13,800 nucleotides of DNA from Actinomycetota bacterium (GCA_019348305.1 JAHWJQ010000039.1:1-13800); one strand, 5' to 3'. Numbered from the stretch's first letter, positions 6,506 through 13,339 are shown. Program-made: numbers and translations. The notes: generated by a model not told the origin, from the sequence alone.

Positions 6506-7175
6506 GGGGCTCTTCCTCGACGACGCCGCCCGCCGAACCCTCGCTCTGTACGACGACGAGCCACTCGCCGTCCGGGTCCATACCAAGCTGCGCTGGCGAA
6601 GCTGCCCGTTCGTCGCGGTGGCCGCCGAGATCCCGCGGCGCGGCCCGATCCTCGAGATCGGCTGTGGCCATGGGCTGTTCTCGGCCTACCTGGCGGTGCA
6701 GTCGGCTGACCGGGACGTCGTCGGCACCGACGTGGACGGGGCCAAGATCCGGGTGGCGGCGCGAGCGGCGACCCGCAGCCGCCGGCACCTGCGCTTCGAG
6801 GCGATCGCCCCCGGTGAGCTGCCGCAGGGCGCATGGATGGGCATCGCCGTGGTGGACGTGCTGTACCTCATGCAGCCGACCGACCAGGAGGAGCTGCTCC
6901 GGCGAGCGGCCAGGCTCCTCGCACCCGGCGGGGTGCTGGTCGTCAAGGAGATGGCGCTCGAGCCGAGGTGGAAGTTCTCGATCATGCGACTGCAGGAGGT
7001 GGTGGCGGTGCATGTGGCCCGGATCACCGCCGGCGCCACTCTCACCTTCGTTCCGCCGGCCCGGACCGGGGCGTGGCTCACCAGCGCCGGCCTCATGGTC
7101 GAGTCCCGGCCGGTGCACGCCGGCTACCCCCACCCCCACCACCTGCTCGTGGCCCGCCGGCCGCCTCCCGACTAG
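6498..7175 (+). CDS. Class I SAM-dependent methyltransferase
   Basis: A 225-residue protein. Motif I, ILEIGCGHGLF, lies at residues 51-61, the acidic end of the second strand is GTDVD (76-80), and LLAPGGVLVVKEM is the usual post-motif segment. The C-terminal part, after about 165, holds a possible amphipathic region and ends with HPHHLLVARRP. The substrate is not apparent; it may be a lipid-linked or small-molecule intermediate. The GTG start overlaps the end of the glycosyltransferase-deacetylase gene by eight bases, which indicates co-translation and a shared pathway. Its TAG stop overlaps the stop of the convergent small gene at 7172. Methylation of the sugar product made upstream is an inference from position only. 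Confidence 0.82.
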   Translation: MGEGLFLDDAARRTLALYDDEPLAVRVHTKLRWRSCPFVAVAAEIPRRGPILEIGCGHGLFSAYLAVQSADRDVVGTDVDGAKIRVAARAATRSRRHLRFEAIAPGELPQGAWMGIAVVDVLYLMQPTDQEELLRRAARLLAPGGVLVVKEMALEPRWKFSIMRLQEVVAVHVARITAGATLTFVPPARTGAWLTSAGLMVESRPVHAGYPHPHHLLVARRPPPD

Positions 7176-7363
7176 CTGGCGGCGCGGACGGGGACCCGGG
7201 TGATCCGGTAGGCGACGAGGATGGCCAGGGGCGGCGGCGGTTCCGAGGGCACCGCCTCGTCGTCCTCGCCTGCGCCCGCTGGCGACCAGAGGAGGCGCAA
7301 CGCCGGCCGCCGGGGCAACGACGTGACCTCGTAGCGCTCCAGGCGCTCCCCCAGTTCCACCAC
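7172..7363 (-). CDS. Small hypothetical protein (63 aa)
   Basis: A 63-residue frame from GTG 7363 to TAG at 7172, in a gap that otherwise has no gene. By my count more than 90% of third codon positions are G or C, as in real genes here. The protein has a basic N-terminal half (ERYEVTSLPRRPALRLLWS), an acidic and Pro-rich middle (EDDEAVPSEPPPP) and a hydrophobic C-terminal strand (LAILVAYRITRVPV). There is no recognisable domain, signal peptide or convincing membrane helix. Start choice is uncertain because the first two codons are both GTG. It is convergent with the methyltransferase (stops overlap in ctag) and divergent from the phosphatidyltransferase. It could be a spurious frame. Confidence 0.5.
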   Translation of the reverse strand: MVELGERLERYEVTSLPRRPALRLLWSPAGAGEDDEAVPSEPPPPLAILVAYRITRVPVRAAS

Positions 7364-7404
7364 GACAGTGTCCCAAGGGGTCGTTGCGGGGTGGGGGATG
7401 GTCG

Positions 7405-7410
7405 TAGGCT
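7405..7410 (+). promoter_or_regulatory. -10 TAGGCT, leaderless start of pgsA-like gene
   Basis: TAGGCT is followed by exactly six bases and the GTG at 7417, with no Shine-Dalgarno sequence. A TTGCGG at 7384-7389 could be a -35 with a short 15-base spacer. The spacing puts the transcription start at or next to the start codon. This promoter would drive the pgsA-manC pair. Confidence 0.5.
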
Positions 7411-7416
7411 GACAAA

Positions 7417-8046
7417 GTGATCGATCAGCCGCCGGCGGCCATCGGCAGGACTCGGCGTCGCGGGGACCAGCGCATCCTCACCGTGCCCAACGTGCTCACC
7501 GTCCTGCGGTTGCTCTGCATACCGCTTTTCCTCTACCTGCTCTTCGGGAGAGAAGACCGGTTGGCTGCGGCGCTTCTCCTCGCCGCGCTGGGGGCGACCG
7601 ACCTCATCGACGGCTACATCGCGCGCCACTTCAACCAGGCGTCGGCTCTTGGCGCCATCCTCGACCCTGCGGCCGACAGGATCCTCCTCGGCGTCGGAGT
7701 CATCGCCATCCTCATCGACGGCTCCGTGCCGGTGCCGGTGGCCGCCGCCCTTCTCACCCGGGAGGCGCTGGTGGCAGGTGCGGTGCTCGTGCTGGCCGCA
7801 CTGGGGGCCCGGCGCGTCGAGGTCACGCTCCTCGGCAAAGCCGGGACCTTCGCCAACATGATCGCCTTCCCGCTCTTCTTGGCCAGCAACGACGGGGATT
7901 TCACCTGGCGGGGCACTGCCCACGTCCTGGGCTGGGTGTTCGCCGTGCTCGGCTTCGTGTTGAGTTGGTACGCGGCCGCGACCTATATCCCGCTGGCCCG
8001 CGAGGCGCTGCGACAAAGTCGATCCCGAGAAGGGGCAGAGACGTGA
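7417..8046 (+). CDS. pgsA: CDP-alcohol phosphatidyltransferase (PgsA-like)
   Basis: A 209-residue integral membrane protein with the family signature D-x2-D-G-x2-A-R-x8-G-x3-D-x3-D: Asp62, Asp65, Gly66, Ala69, Arg70, Gly79, Asp83 and Asp87. About six hydrophobic segments are visible. Such enzymes transfer a phosphatidyl group from CDP-diacylglycerol to glycerol-3-phosphate, inositol phosphate or a phospholipid. The context equals that of M. tuberculosis pgsA2 (Rv1822), which lies before the DUF881 genes. The exact acceptor cannot be decided here; phosphatidylglycerolphosphate or cardiolipin synthase are both possible. Its TGA overlaps the GTG of the following gene by four bases (GTGA), which implies translational coupling. 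The start is a probable leaderless GTG. Confidence 0.85.
   Translation: MIDQPPAAIGRTRRRGDQRILTVPNVLTVLRLLCIPLFLYLLFGREDRLAAALLLAALGATDLIDGYIARHFNQASALGAILDPAADRILLGVGVIAILIDGSVPVPVAAALLTREALVAGAVLVLAALGARRVEVTLLGKAGTFANMIAFPLFLASNDGDFTWRGTAHVLGWVFAVLGFVLSWYAAATYIPLAREALRQSRSREGAET
8030..8035 (+). promoter_or_regulatory. Shine-Dalgarno AAGGGG fixing the manC start
   Basis: AAGGGG lies inside the end of the pgsA-like gene, seven bases before the GTG at 8043. It supports this start rather than an upstream in-frame codon at 7965, which would add 26 unrelated residues. Confidence 0.6.
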
Positions 8047-10535
8047 AGGCCGTGATCATGGCCGGGGGAGAGGGCACCCGGCTCCGCCCGCTGACCTCGA
8101 ACCAACCGAAGCCCATGATGCCGCTGGCCAACCTGCCGATGATGGAGCACATCGTCCGGCTCCTCAAGGACCACGGCTTCGACGACATCGTGGTCACCGT
8201 CGCCTTCTTGGCCAACGCCATCCGCAACTACTTCGGCGACGGGTCGGAGTTCGGCGTGCGCATGGTCTATGCCACCGAGGAGCGGCCGCTGGGCACCGCC
8301 GGGTCGGTGCGCAACGCCATGGAGGAGTTGCGAGACGAGCGGTTCCTGGTGATCTCCGGCGACGTTCTCACCGACATCGACCTGTCCGCCATCGTGGCCT
8401 TCCACGAGGAGAAGGGCTCGCTGGCCACGCTGGCACTCAAGTCGATGGAGGACCCCCTCGAGTTCGGGATCGTGATCACCCGGCCCGACGGGGCCATCGA
8501 GCGCTTCCTGGAGAAGCCGACGTGGGGCCAGGTGTTCAGCGACACCATCAACACCGGCATCTACGTCCTCGAGCCGGAGGTCTTCGACTACATCGACAGC
8601 GGCCACCCGGTGGACTTCTCGGGCGAGGTGTTCCCCCGCCTGCTGGCCGACGGCAAACCTGTCTTCGGCTACGTGGCGGAGGGCTACTGGGAAGACGTCG
8701 GGAACCTCGAGGCCTACATCCGCGCCCACCAGGACGTCCTCAGCCGCAAGGTCGAGGTCGAGGTCCCAGGCTTCGAGCTGGGCCAGGGAGTGTGGTTGGG
8801 GGAGGGCTGCGAGGTCGACCCGGAGGCGCGCATCGACGGCCCCGCGGTCATCGGTGACTACTGCCGGATCTCCGCTGGGGCGCACATCAGGGAGTTCACG
8901 GTCTTGGGTTCCAACGTCATGGTCGGCCACGACGCGTACCTGGAGCGCGCCATCGTCCACGACAACGCCTACCTCGGTCCCCGGGTCGGGCTCCGCGGCT
9001 GTGTGGTGGGCAGGTCGAGCGACCTGCGCGACAGCGCCCGTTGCGAGGAAGGCGTGGTCCTCGGCGACGAGTGCTACGTGGGCGCCTACGCCGTCATCAA
9101 CCCCGGCGTCAAGGTGTACCCGTTCAAGACCGTAGAAGCGAACGCCGTCATCAACTCCTCCATCGTCTGGGAGTCGAGGGGGGCGCGGCACCTTTTCGGC
9201 CGGATGGGGATCTCCGGGTTGGCAAACGTCGACATCACTCCCGAGTTGGCGGTCAAGGTGGCGATGGCCTACGGCACCACCTTGAAAAAGGGCGCCACGG
9301 TCACCACCTCCCGCGACTCCAGCCGGGCCGCCCGCACTCTGAAGCGGGCGATCATGGTGGGCCTGAACTCGGCGGGGATCAACGTCGACGACCTCGAGGT
9401 GGCGCCCGTCCCCGTCACCCGCTTCCAGATGCGCTCCCAGCGCACAAGGGGCGGGATCACCGTGCGGCTCGACCCCGACGACCCCCAGTCGGTCATGATC
9501 CGGTTCTTCGACGCCCAAGGCCTCGACATCGACGAGGGGGCGCAGCGCAAGATCGAGCGGCTGTTCTACCGGGAGGACTTCCGCCGGGCCCTCGGCGCGG
9601 ACATCGGCGACATCGACTTCCCGCCGCGGGCGCTCGAGTTCTACACCGTCGGCCTGATGGCTTCGGTCGACGGCGACGCCATCCGGGCCGCCTCCTTCAA
9701 GGTGGTCGTCGACTACGGCTACGGCTCCACCAGCTTCGTCATGCCGAGCGTCCTGGCCAAGCTCGGTGCCGACGTATTGGCCGTGAACCCGTATGCGGCC
9801 ACCGCCGGCGCCGCCGCTTTCGACAGGGCCACCCATGCCGCCCGGGTCAGCGACCTCGTCCGCAGCGCCGGTGCCCACCTCGGCGCAGTCATCGACCCCG
9901 ACGGTGAACACGTCACCTTGATCGACGACAGCGGCCACGTGCTCACCGACGACGAGGCCCTGTTCTCCCTGCTCCACCTCGTGTGCGCCACGAGCGACGG
10001 GCCGGTCAAGGTGGCCGTGCCGGTGGCGGTGAGCCGAGAGGTCGAGCGCCTGGCCCGGGAGCAGGGTGCCGAGATCGTGTGGACCAAGTTGTCGACCCCC
10101 CACATCATGGAGGTGGCCGCCGGCGGCGGCATCTCCTTCGCCGCCAGCCAGGTCGGGGGATTCATCTTCCCCGACTTCCTCCCCGCCTACGACGCCACCG
10201 CGACCTTGGTGCACCTCATGGGCCTGCTGGCGGCCAGCGGCTTGCGCCTTGCCAAGGTGGTCGACCAGGCGCCCCACCCGCACGTGGCCCACGGCACCGT
10301 CGCCACCCCTTGGGAGCAGAAGGGCCTCGTGATGCGCACCATGGTCGAGACGGCCGCCTCGGACGAGTTGGTGCTGGTCGACGGGGTCAAGATCGTACGG
10401 GAGACGGGTTGGGTGCTGGTGCTGCCCGATCCCGAGGACCCGATCACCCACGTATGGGCCGAGGGGGCGACCGCTGACGAGGCCGGCGTCCTCGTGGGGG
10501 ACTACTGCGAACGCATCCGCAAGCTGGTGAGTTAA
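8043..10535 (+). CDS. Mannose-1-phosphate guanylyltransferase with degenerate phosphohexomutase domain
   Basis: An 830-residue protein. Residues 1-235 form a sugar nucleotidyltransferase: GGEGTRLRPLT (8-18) with Lys23, SGD (105-107), EKP (157-159), WEDVG (216-220). Residues 245-375 are left-handed beta-helix hexapeptide repeats. From about 385 the chain follows the phosphohexomutase fold (TTSRDSS at 421-427, IRFFDAQGLDI at 486-496, GAVIDPDGE at 614-622). The catalytic phosphoserine loop (TASHNP type) is absent; the corresponding stretch is RSQRTRGGITVRLDPDDPQS (464-483). The metal loop DGDGDR reads DPDGEH, and the phosphate loop RxSGTEP reads LPDPEDP (794-800). I infer an active GDP-mannose (or related NDP-sugar) synthase with a pseudo-mutase regulatory tail. 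The product would feed mannosyl lipids, glycans or glycoproteins. Coupled to the preceding gene by a GTGA overlap. Confidence 0.85.
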   Translation: MKAVIMAGGEGTRLRPLTSNQPKPMMPLANLPMMEHIVRLLKDHGFDDIVVTVAFLANAIRNYFGDGSEFGVRMVYATEERPLGTAGSVRNAMEELRDERFLVISGDVLTDIDLSAIVAFHEEKGSLATLALKSMEDPLEFGIVITRPDGAIERFLEKPTWGQVFSDTINTGIYVLEPEVFDYIDSGHPVDFSGEVFPRLLADGKPVFGYVAEGYWEDVGNLEAYIRAHQDVLSRKVEVEVPGFELGQGVWLGEGCEVDPEARIDGPAVIGDYCRISAGAHIREFTVLGSNVMVGHDAYLERAIVHDNAYLGPRVGLRGCVVGRSSDLRDSARCEEGVVLGDECYVGAYAVINPGVKVYPFKTVEANAVINSSIVWESRGARHLFGRMGISGLANVDITPELAVKVAMAYGTTLKKGATVTTSRDSSRAARTLKRAIMVGLNSAGINVDDLEVAPVPVTRFQMRSQRTRGGITVRLDPDDPQSVMIRFFDAQGLDIDEGAQRKIERLFYREDFRRALGADIGDIDFPPRALEFYTVGLMASVDGDAIRAASFKVVVDYGYGSTSFVMPSVLAKLGADVLAVNPYAATAGAAAFDRATHAARVSDLVRSAGAHLGAVIDPDGEHVTLIDDSGHVLTDDEALFSLLHLVCATSDGPVKVAVPVAVSREVERLAREQGAEIVWTKLSTPHIMEVAAGGGISFAASQVGGFIFPDFLPAYDATATLVHLMGLLAASGLRLAKVVDQAPHPHVAHGTVATPWEQKGLVMRTMVETAASDELVLVDGVKIVRETGWVLVLPDPEDPITHVWAEGATADEAGVLVGDYCERIRKLVS

Positions 10536-10560
10536 ACAGCGCCTCGCCGTCGAGGATAAT
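10532..10560 (+). promoter_or_regulatory. Promoter TTAAAC-17-GATAAT before DUF881 operon
   Basis: TTAAAC at 10532-10537 (overlapping the stop of the preceding gene) and GATAAT at 10555-10560 are separated by 17 bases, the best sigma-70-like pair in the window. The GTG start lies nine bases further on with no Shine-Dalgarno sequence. It should drive the DUF881-Sbp-DUF881 operon. Confidence 0.55.
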
Positions 10561-10569
10561 TCCGAGACG

Positions 10570-11331
10570 GTGCTCAACAAGGACTCACTCATCCTCACGC
10601 TGGTACTGGCGATCCTCGGGTTCTTCGTATCCACGGCGGTGCTCGCCGGGAGGGCCGAACGAGAGCAGGCGGCGCCGCGCAAGGCCGAGCTCGTGCGTCT
10701 CATCGAGAACCGGCGCTCACTGGTGGCCGACCTCGACAAGGCCGTGGAACAACTGCGGGAGGACGTCTCCCGGGCCCAGCAACGGGCCAACCGCGACAAC
10801 GTGCGCGACCGGGAGGCGGCGCGGGTCGCCGAGCAGCTGGCCCAGCAGGCCGGTACGGTGCCGCTCCGGGGGCGAGGGCTGGTGGTGGAGCTCGCCCCTT
10901 CCAACCGCCAGCCACCGTCGCAACAGGAGGCCGGCGCCTACCAGATCCATGACGGCGACCTGCAGTTGGTGGTGAACGCCCTCTTGGCGGCCGGTGCCGA
11001 GGCGGTGGCCATCAACGACAGCCGGTTGGTGGCGACCACCCCCATCCGCTCGGCCGGGGGGACCATCGTCGTCAACTTCCGGCCTCTGAGCCCGCCCTAC
11101 AAGGTGCACGCCATAGGCGCCGACCACCGCCGGTTCGAGACGAGCGAGATCGCGCGGCGGTTCCGGCGGTGGACCAACCTGTTCGGGCTGGGCTTCGAGG
11201 TACGCGAGGAGCGCCGCGTCGAGGTCCCCGCCTACACCGGCAGAGTGGGCATTTCCTCGGCCACACCGGCGCCGCCCGGCCCGCGGCCGGTTCCGGAGCC
11301 TCACCCCTCCAAAGCCGCGGGTGGACGGTAG
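10570..11331 (+). CDS. DUF881 membrane-anchored protein, first of trio
   Basis: A 253-residue protein. A single N-terminal membrane helix (residues 7-27) is followed by a coiled-coil stretch (about 35-95, rich in Arg, Glu, Gln) and a DUF881 domain (about 100-215) with GRGLVVEL, DGDLQLVVNALLAAGAEAVAINDSRL and PLSPPYKVHAIG. The last 30 residues are Pro-rich. The topology should place the domain outside the membrane. DUF881 proteins YlxW and YlxX lie beside sbp and ftsA-ftsZ in Bacillus subtilis, and the same order DUF881-sbp-DUF881 is conserved in actinobacteria. No biochemical function is established. The ATG of the next gene follows directly after the TAG stop. The start is a GTG with a promoter just upstream. 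Confidence 0.85.
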   Translation: MLNKDSLILTLVLAILGFFVSTAVLAGRAEREQAAPRKAELVRLIENRRSLVADLDKAVEQLREDVSRAQQRANRDNVRDREAARVAEQLAQQAGTVPLRGRGLVVELAPSNRQPPSQQEAGAYQIHDGDLQLVVNALLAAGAEAVAINDSRLVATTPIRSAGGTIVVNFRPLSPPYKVHAIGADHRRFETSEIARRFRRWTNLFGLGFEVREERRVEVPAYTGRVGISSATPAPPGPRPVPEPHPSKAAGGR

Positions 11332-11658
11332 ATGCTGGCGCTGGCGGGGCTCATCATCGGGGCACTGGTCGCGTTGCTGTTGCAACCGTCGGTTCCCGCC
11401 GAGACCACCCGTTATGTTGCTATGGGCATGGTCGCAGCAGTGGACGCCGCGTTCGGTGGGACCCGGGCGTACCTCGACCGCACCTTCAACGACCGCGTCT
11501 TCGTGCTCGCCTTTGCCAGCAATGCCGCGGTGGCGGCTGGGTTGGTGTGGTTGGGAGACCAGCTGGCCGTCGACCTGACGACGGCAGTGGTCGTCGTGTT
11601 CGGCGTCCGCATCTTCCAGAACCTCGCCGCCCTCCGCCGGCGGCTCTTCGGGGGTTGA
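11332..11658 (+). CDS. sbp: Small basic protein (Sbp, DUF1290)
   Basis: A 108-residue membrane protein. It has a hydrophobic N-terminal helix (1-18), a conserved middle with RYVAMGMVAAVDAAFGGTRA (27-46), a second and a third hydrophobic stretch (about 56-74 and 80-95) and a basic C-terminus (RRRLFGG). This matches the DUF1290 small basic protein family, encoded between ylxX and ftsA in Bacillus and between two DUF881 genes in actinobacteria. Function is unknown; a membrane organiser or partner of the flanking DUF881 proteins is inferred from conserved position. Zero-base spacing to the first DUF881 gene and one base to the second indicate a tight operon. Confidence 0.88.
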   Translation: MLALAGLIIGALVALLLQPSVPAETTRYVAMGMVAAVDAAFGGTRAYLDRTFNDRVFVLAFASNAAVAAGLVWLGDQLAVDLTTAVVVVFGVRIFQNLAALRRRLFGG

Positions 11659-11659
11659 G

Positions 11660-12397
11660 GTGACCCTCCCGCTGGCACCGCGCCTGGCCGCCCTGTCCCG
11701 CGTCCGGGGTGCCGTGGGCGGGTCGGTGCTCGTGACGCTGGCCGCCGCAGTGGTGGGCTTCCTGCTCGTAGGACAGCTCCAGGGCTCCCAACGCGAAGTC
11801 GCTCCGCTGGAAGCGGAGAGTGAAGGAGACCTGGCCCGCATCCTGGCCAACCTCAACGCCGAGGCCGACGCACTGCAAAGCGAGATCGCCGAGCTGAAGG
11901 TGCAGCTCAACGAGCTGCGCCAGTCGTCGCGCAACGAGGCCGCGGCTGCCGAAGCCGCCCAGGAACAGCTGCGGAGCCTCCAGGTGCTCTCGGGCACGGT
12001 GGCGGTGACGGGCCCGGGAGTGGTCGTCACCATCGAAGACCCGAACGGCCTCCTCGCCTACGACGCCATGATCGACATCGTGCAGGAGCTGCGCGACGCC
12101 GGCGCGGAGGCGGTGGCGGTGAACGACCGCCGGGTGGGAGCGGCGACGGCCTTTGCCGAGCGCGATGGCCGGATCTCGGTAGACGGGGTGGTGCTCAGCC
12201 CGCCCTTTCGGGTGGCGGCAATCGGCCAGCCGGCGACCCTGGAGGGGGGGCTGAAGATCCCCGGCGGCGCCGTCGACGCCGTTTCCAGCATCAAGGGGGT
12301 GAGGGTCGACGTGGCCAAGCAGGCGAGGGTCGACCTGCCAGCACTAGCCAAGCCGCCACAGTTCGAGGTGGCCCGGCCGCTCACACGGCAGGGGTAG
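11660..12397 (+). CDS. DUF881 membrane-anchored protein, second of trio
   Basis: A 245-residue protein with a single membrane helix at about 20-40, a long coiled coil (about 50-110, for example LNAEADALQSEIAELKVQL) and a DUF881 domain (112-228). The domain has TGPGVVVTIEDP, then DIVQELRDAGAEAVAVNDRRV and VLSPPFRVAAIG, closely parallel to the first protein (AGAEAVAxND and LSPPxxVxAIG occur in both). The two are paralogues that diverged long ago, with the coiled coil being longer here. GTG start one base after the sbp stop; a GGGG lies just upstream. A possible heteromeric complex with the other DUF881 protein and Sbp is inference. Confidence 0.85.
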   Translation: MTLPLAPRLAALSRVRGAVGGSVLVTLAAAVVGFLLVGQLQGSQREVAPLEAESEGDLARILANLNAEADALQSEIAELKVQLNELRQSSRNEAAAAEAAQEQLRSLQVLSGTVAVTGPGVVVTIEDPNGLLAYDAMIDIVQELRDAGAEAVAVNDRRVGAATAFAERDGRISVDGVVLSPPFRVAAIGQPATLEGGLKIPGGAVDAVSSIKGVRVDVAKQARVDLPALAKPPQFEVARPLTRQG

Positions 12398-12410
12398 TTC
12401 GATGCGCCGG

Positions 12411-12416
12411 TAGGGT
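12411..12416 (+). promoter_or_regulatory. -10 TAGGGT, leaderless start of gcvH
   Basis: TAGGGT is followed by exactly six bases and the ATG at 12423, with no Shine-Dalgarno sequence. This is a near-copy of the arrangement before the genes at 7417 and 12857. No clear -35. Confidence 0.5.
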
Positions 12417-12422
12417 GGCCGC

Positions 12423-12806
12423 ATGACCAAGGTGCCCGACGACCTGCGCTACACGACCGACCACGAATGGGCGCGCCTGGAGGCGGGCCGGGTACGCATC
12501 GGCATCACCGAATACGCCCAGGATGCACTGGGCGACGTCGTCTTCGTGCAGCTCCCAGAGCCGGGGACCCGGGTCGAGGCTGGAGCGTCCTGCAGCGAGG
12601 TGGAGTCGACCAAGTCGGTCTCCGACGTCTATGCACCGGTGGACGGCACGGTCGTCGAGGTCAACAGCGCCCTCGCCGATGCCCCCCAACGCCTGAACGA
12701 AGACCCCTACGGCGAGGGCTGGATCTGCGTGATCGAGCCCGCCGACCCCGCTTCGTACGAGCGGCTCATGACGCCCGAGGCCTACGGCGAGCTCATCGAG
12801 GGGTGA
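12423..12806 (+). CDS. gcvH: Glycine cleavage system H protein
   Basis: A 127-residue lipoyl carrier of the glycine cleavage complex. The hallmark SEVESTKSVSDVYAPVDGTV has the lipoyl-lysine at Lys64; the DHEWAR and ITEYAQDALGDVVFVQLPEPG motifs of the family are intact, and the length is typical. H protein shuttles the aminomethyl group between P (glycine decarboxylase), T and L proteins; it can also be a lipoate donor. None of the other gcv genes is in the window, so this stands alone, as in the mycobacterial cluster. A leaderless promoter seems to precede it. Assignment is secure. Confidence 0.95.
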   Translation: MTKVPDDLRYTTDHEWARLEAGRVRIGITEYAQDALGDVVFVQLPEPGTRVEAGASCSEVESTKSVSDVYAPVDGTVVEVNSALADAPQRLNEDPYGEGWICVIEPADPASYERLMTPEAYGELIEG

Positions 12807-12822
12807 GACCCTCACGGCTCCG

Positions 12823-12850
12823 TTGAGGTTGAGGTTCGAACGGCTACGGT
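12823..12850 (+). promoter_or_regulatory. Promoter TTGAGG-16-TACGGT before FHA gene
   Basis: TTGAGG at 12823-12828 (repeated in tandem at 12829-12834) and TACGGT at 12845-12850 are separated by 16 bases; the GTG start lies six bases after the -10. No Shine-Dalgarno sequence, so a leaderless transcript is likely. Confidence 0.55.
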
Positions 12851-12856
12851 TGGGCA

Positions 12857-13339
12857 GTGGCTGACGTCTTCTGCAACAACTGCGGGCACCGCAACCCGGG
12901 CCGGTCCAACTTCTGTTCCTCCTGCGGCCACGTCCTCGAACGAGCCGCCGAGGAGCCGACGACCATCACCTTCACCGCGATCGATGCCGGGGACCCGGTC
13001 GAGGAGCAGACCGTCACGCTGCCCGAGCTGCCGGAGGGCCGCGGCATGCTGTGGGTCAAGCGGGGGCCGAACGCCGGCTCCAAGTTCGTGCTCGAAAACG
13101 AGATCGTGCGCGCCGGCCGCCACCCCGACTCCGACATCTTCCTCGACGACGTGACGGTATCGCGCCGCCACGCCGAGTTCGCCCGTCACCGTGGTGGGCA
13201 CGTGGTGCGCGACGTCGGTTCGCTCAACGGCACCTACCTCAACCGGGAGCGCATCGAAGAGGCGGAGCTGGCCAACGGGGACGAGGTGCAGATCGGCAAG
13301 TTCAAGCTCGTCTACCTCGCGGCCGGCACCGACCGCTAG
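12857..13339 (+). CDS. Zinc-ribbon/FHA domain protein (GarA/OdhI-like position)
   Basis: A 160-residue protein. Residues 5-24 form a zinc ribbon (Cys6, Cys9, Cys20, Cys23). A short linker holds PTTITF at 34-39. The FHA domain covers about 62-155 with the phosphothreonine-binding residues Arg88 (AGRHPDSDI), Ser102 (VSRRHAEF) and Asn124 (GSLNGTYLN). GarA (M. tuberculosis) and OdhI (Corynebacterium) bind and inhibit 2-oxoglutarate dehydrogenase and are switched off by phosphorylation of a Thr in ETTSVF. Here the ribbon takes the place of the N-terminal tail and TTITF might be the switch. The neighbours (gcvH upstream, MerR downstream) are those of garA. Function as a GarA homologue is likely but unproven, so no symbol is given. 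Confidence 0.85.
   Translation: MADVFCNNCGHRNPGRSNFCSSCGHVLERAAEEPTTITFTAIDAGDPVEEQTVTLPELPEGRGMLWVKRGPNAGSKFVLENEIVRAGRHPDSDIFLDDVTVSRRHAEFARHRGGHVVRDVGSLNGTYLNRERIEEAELANGDEVQIGKFKLVYLAAGTDR

Noticed and set aside
7965..8042. Upstream extension of the guanylyltransferase to an in-frame start at 7965
   Set aside because: The extra residues overlap the end of the phosphatidyltransferase and do not belong to the nucleotidyltransferase fold; GTG 8043 has a good ribosome binding site and begins right at MKAVIMAGGEG.
7983..10904. A 973-codon open frame on the minus strand opposite the guanylyltransferase gene
   Set aside because: It is codon-aligned with the sense gene, so it stays open merely because TTA, CTA and TCA codons are rare; its product is low-complexity and matches no family, while the sense protein has clear domains.
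12801..12815. Small dyads GGGTgagACCC and GTGAGaccCTCAC at the gcvH stop as a terminator
   Set aside because: Stems of four to five base pairs with no T-tract, overlapping the stop codon; too weak in GC-rich DNA.
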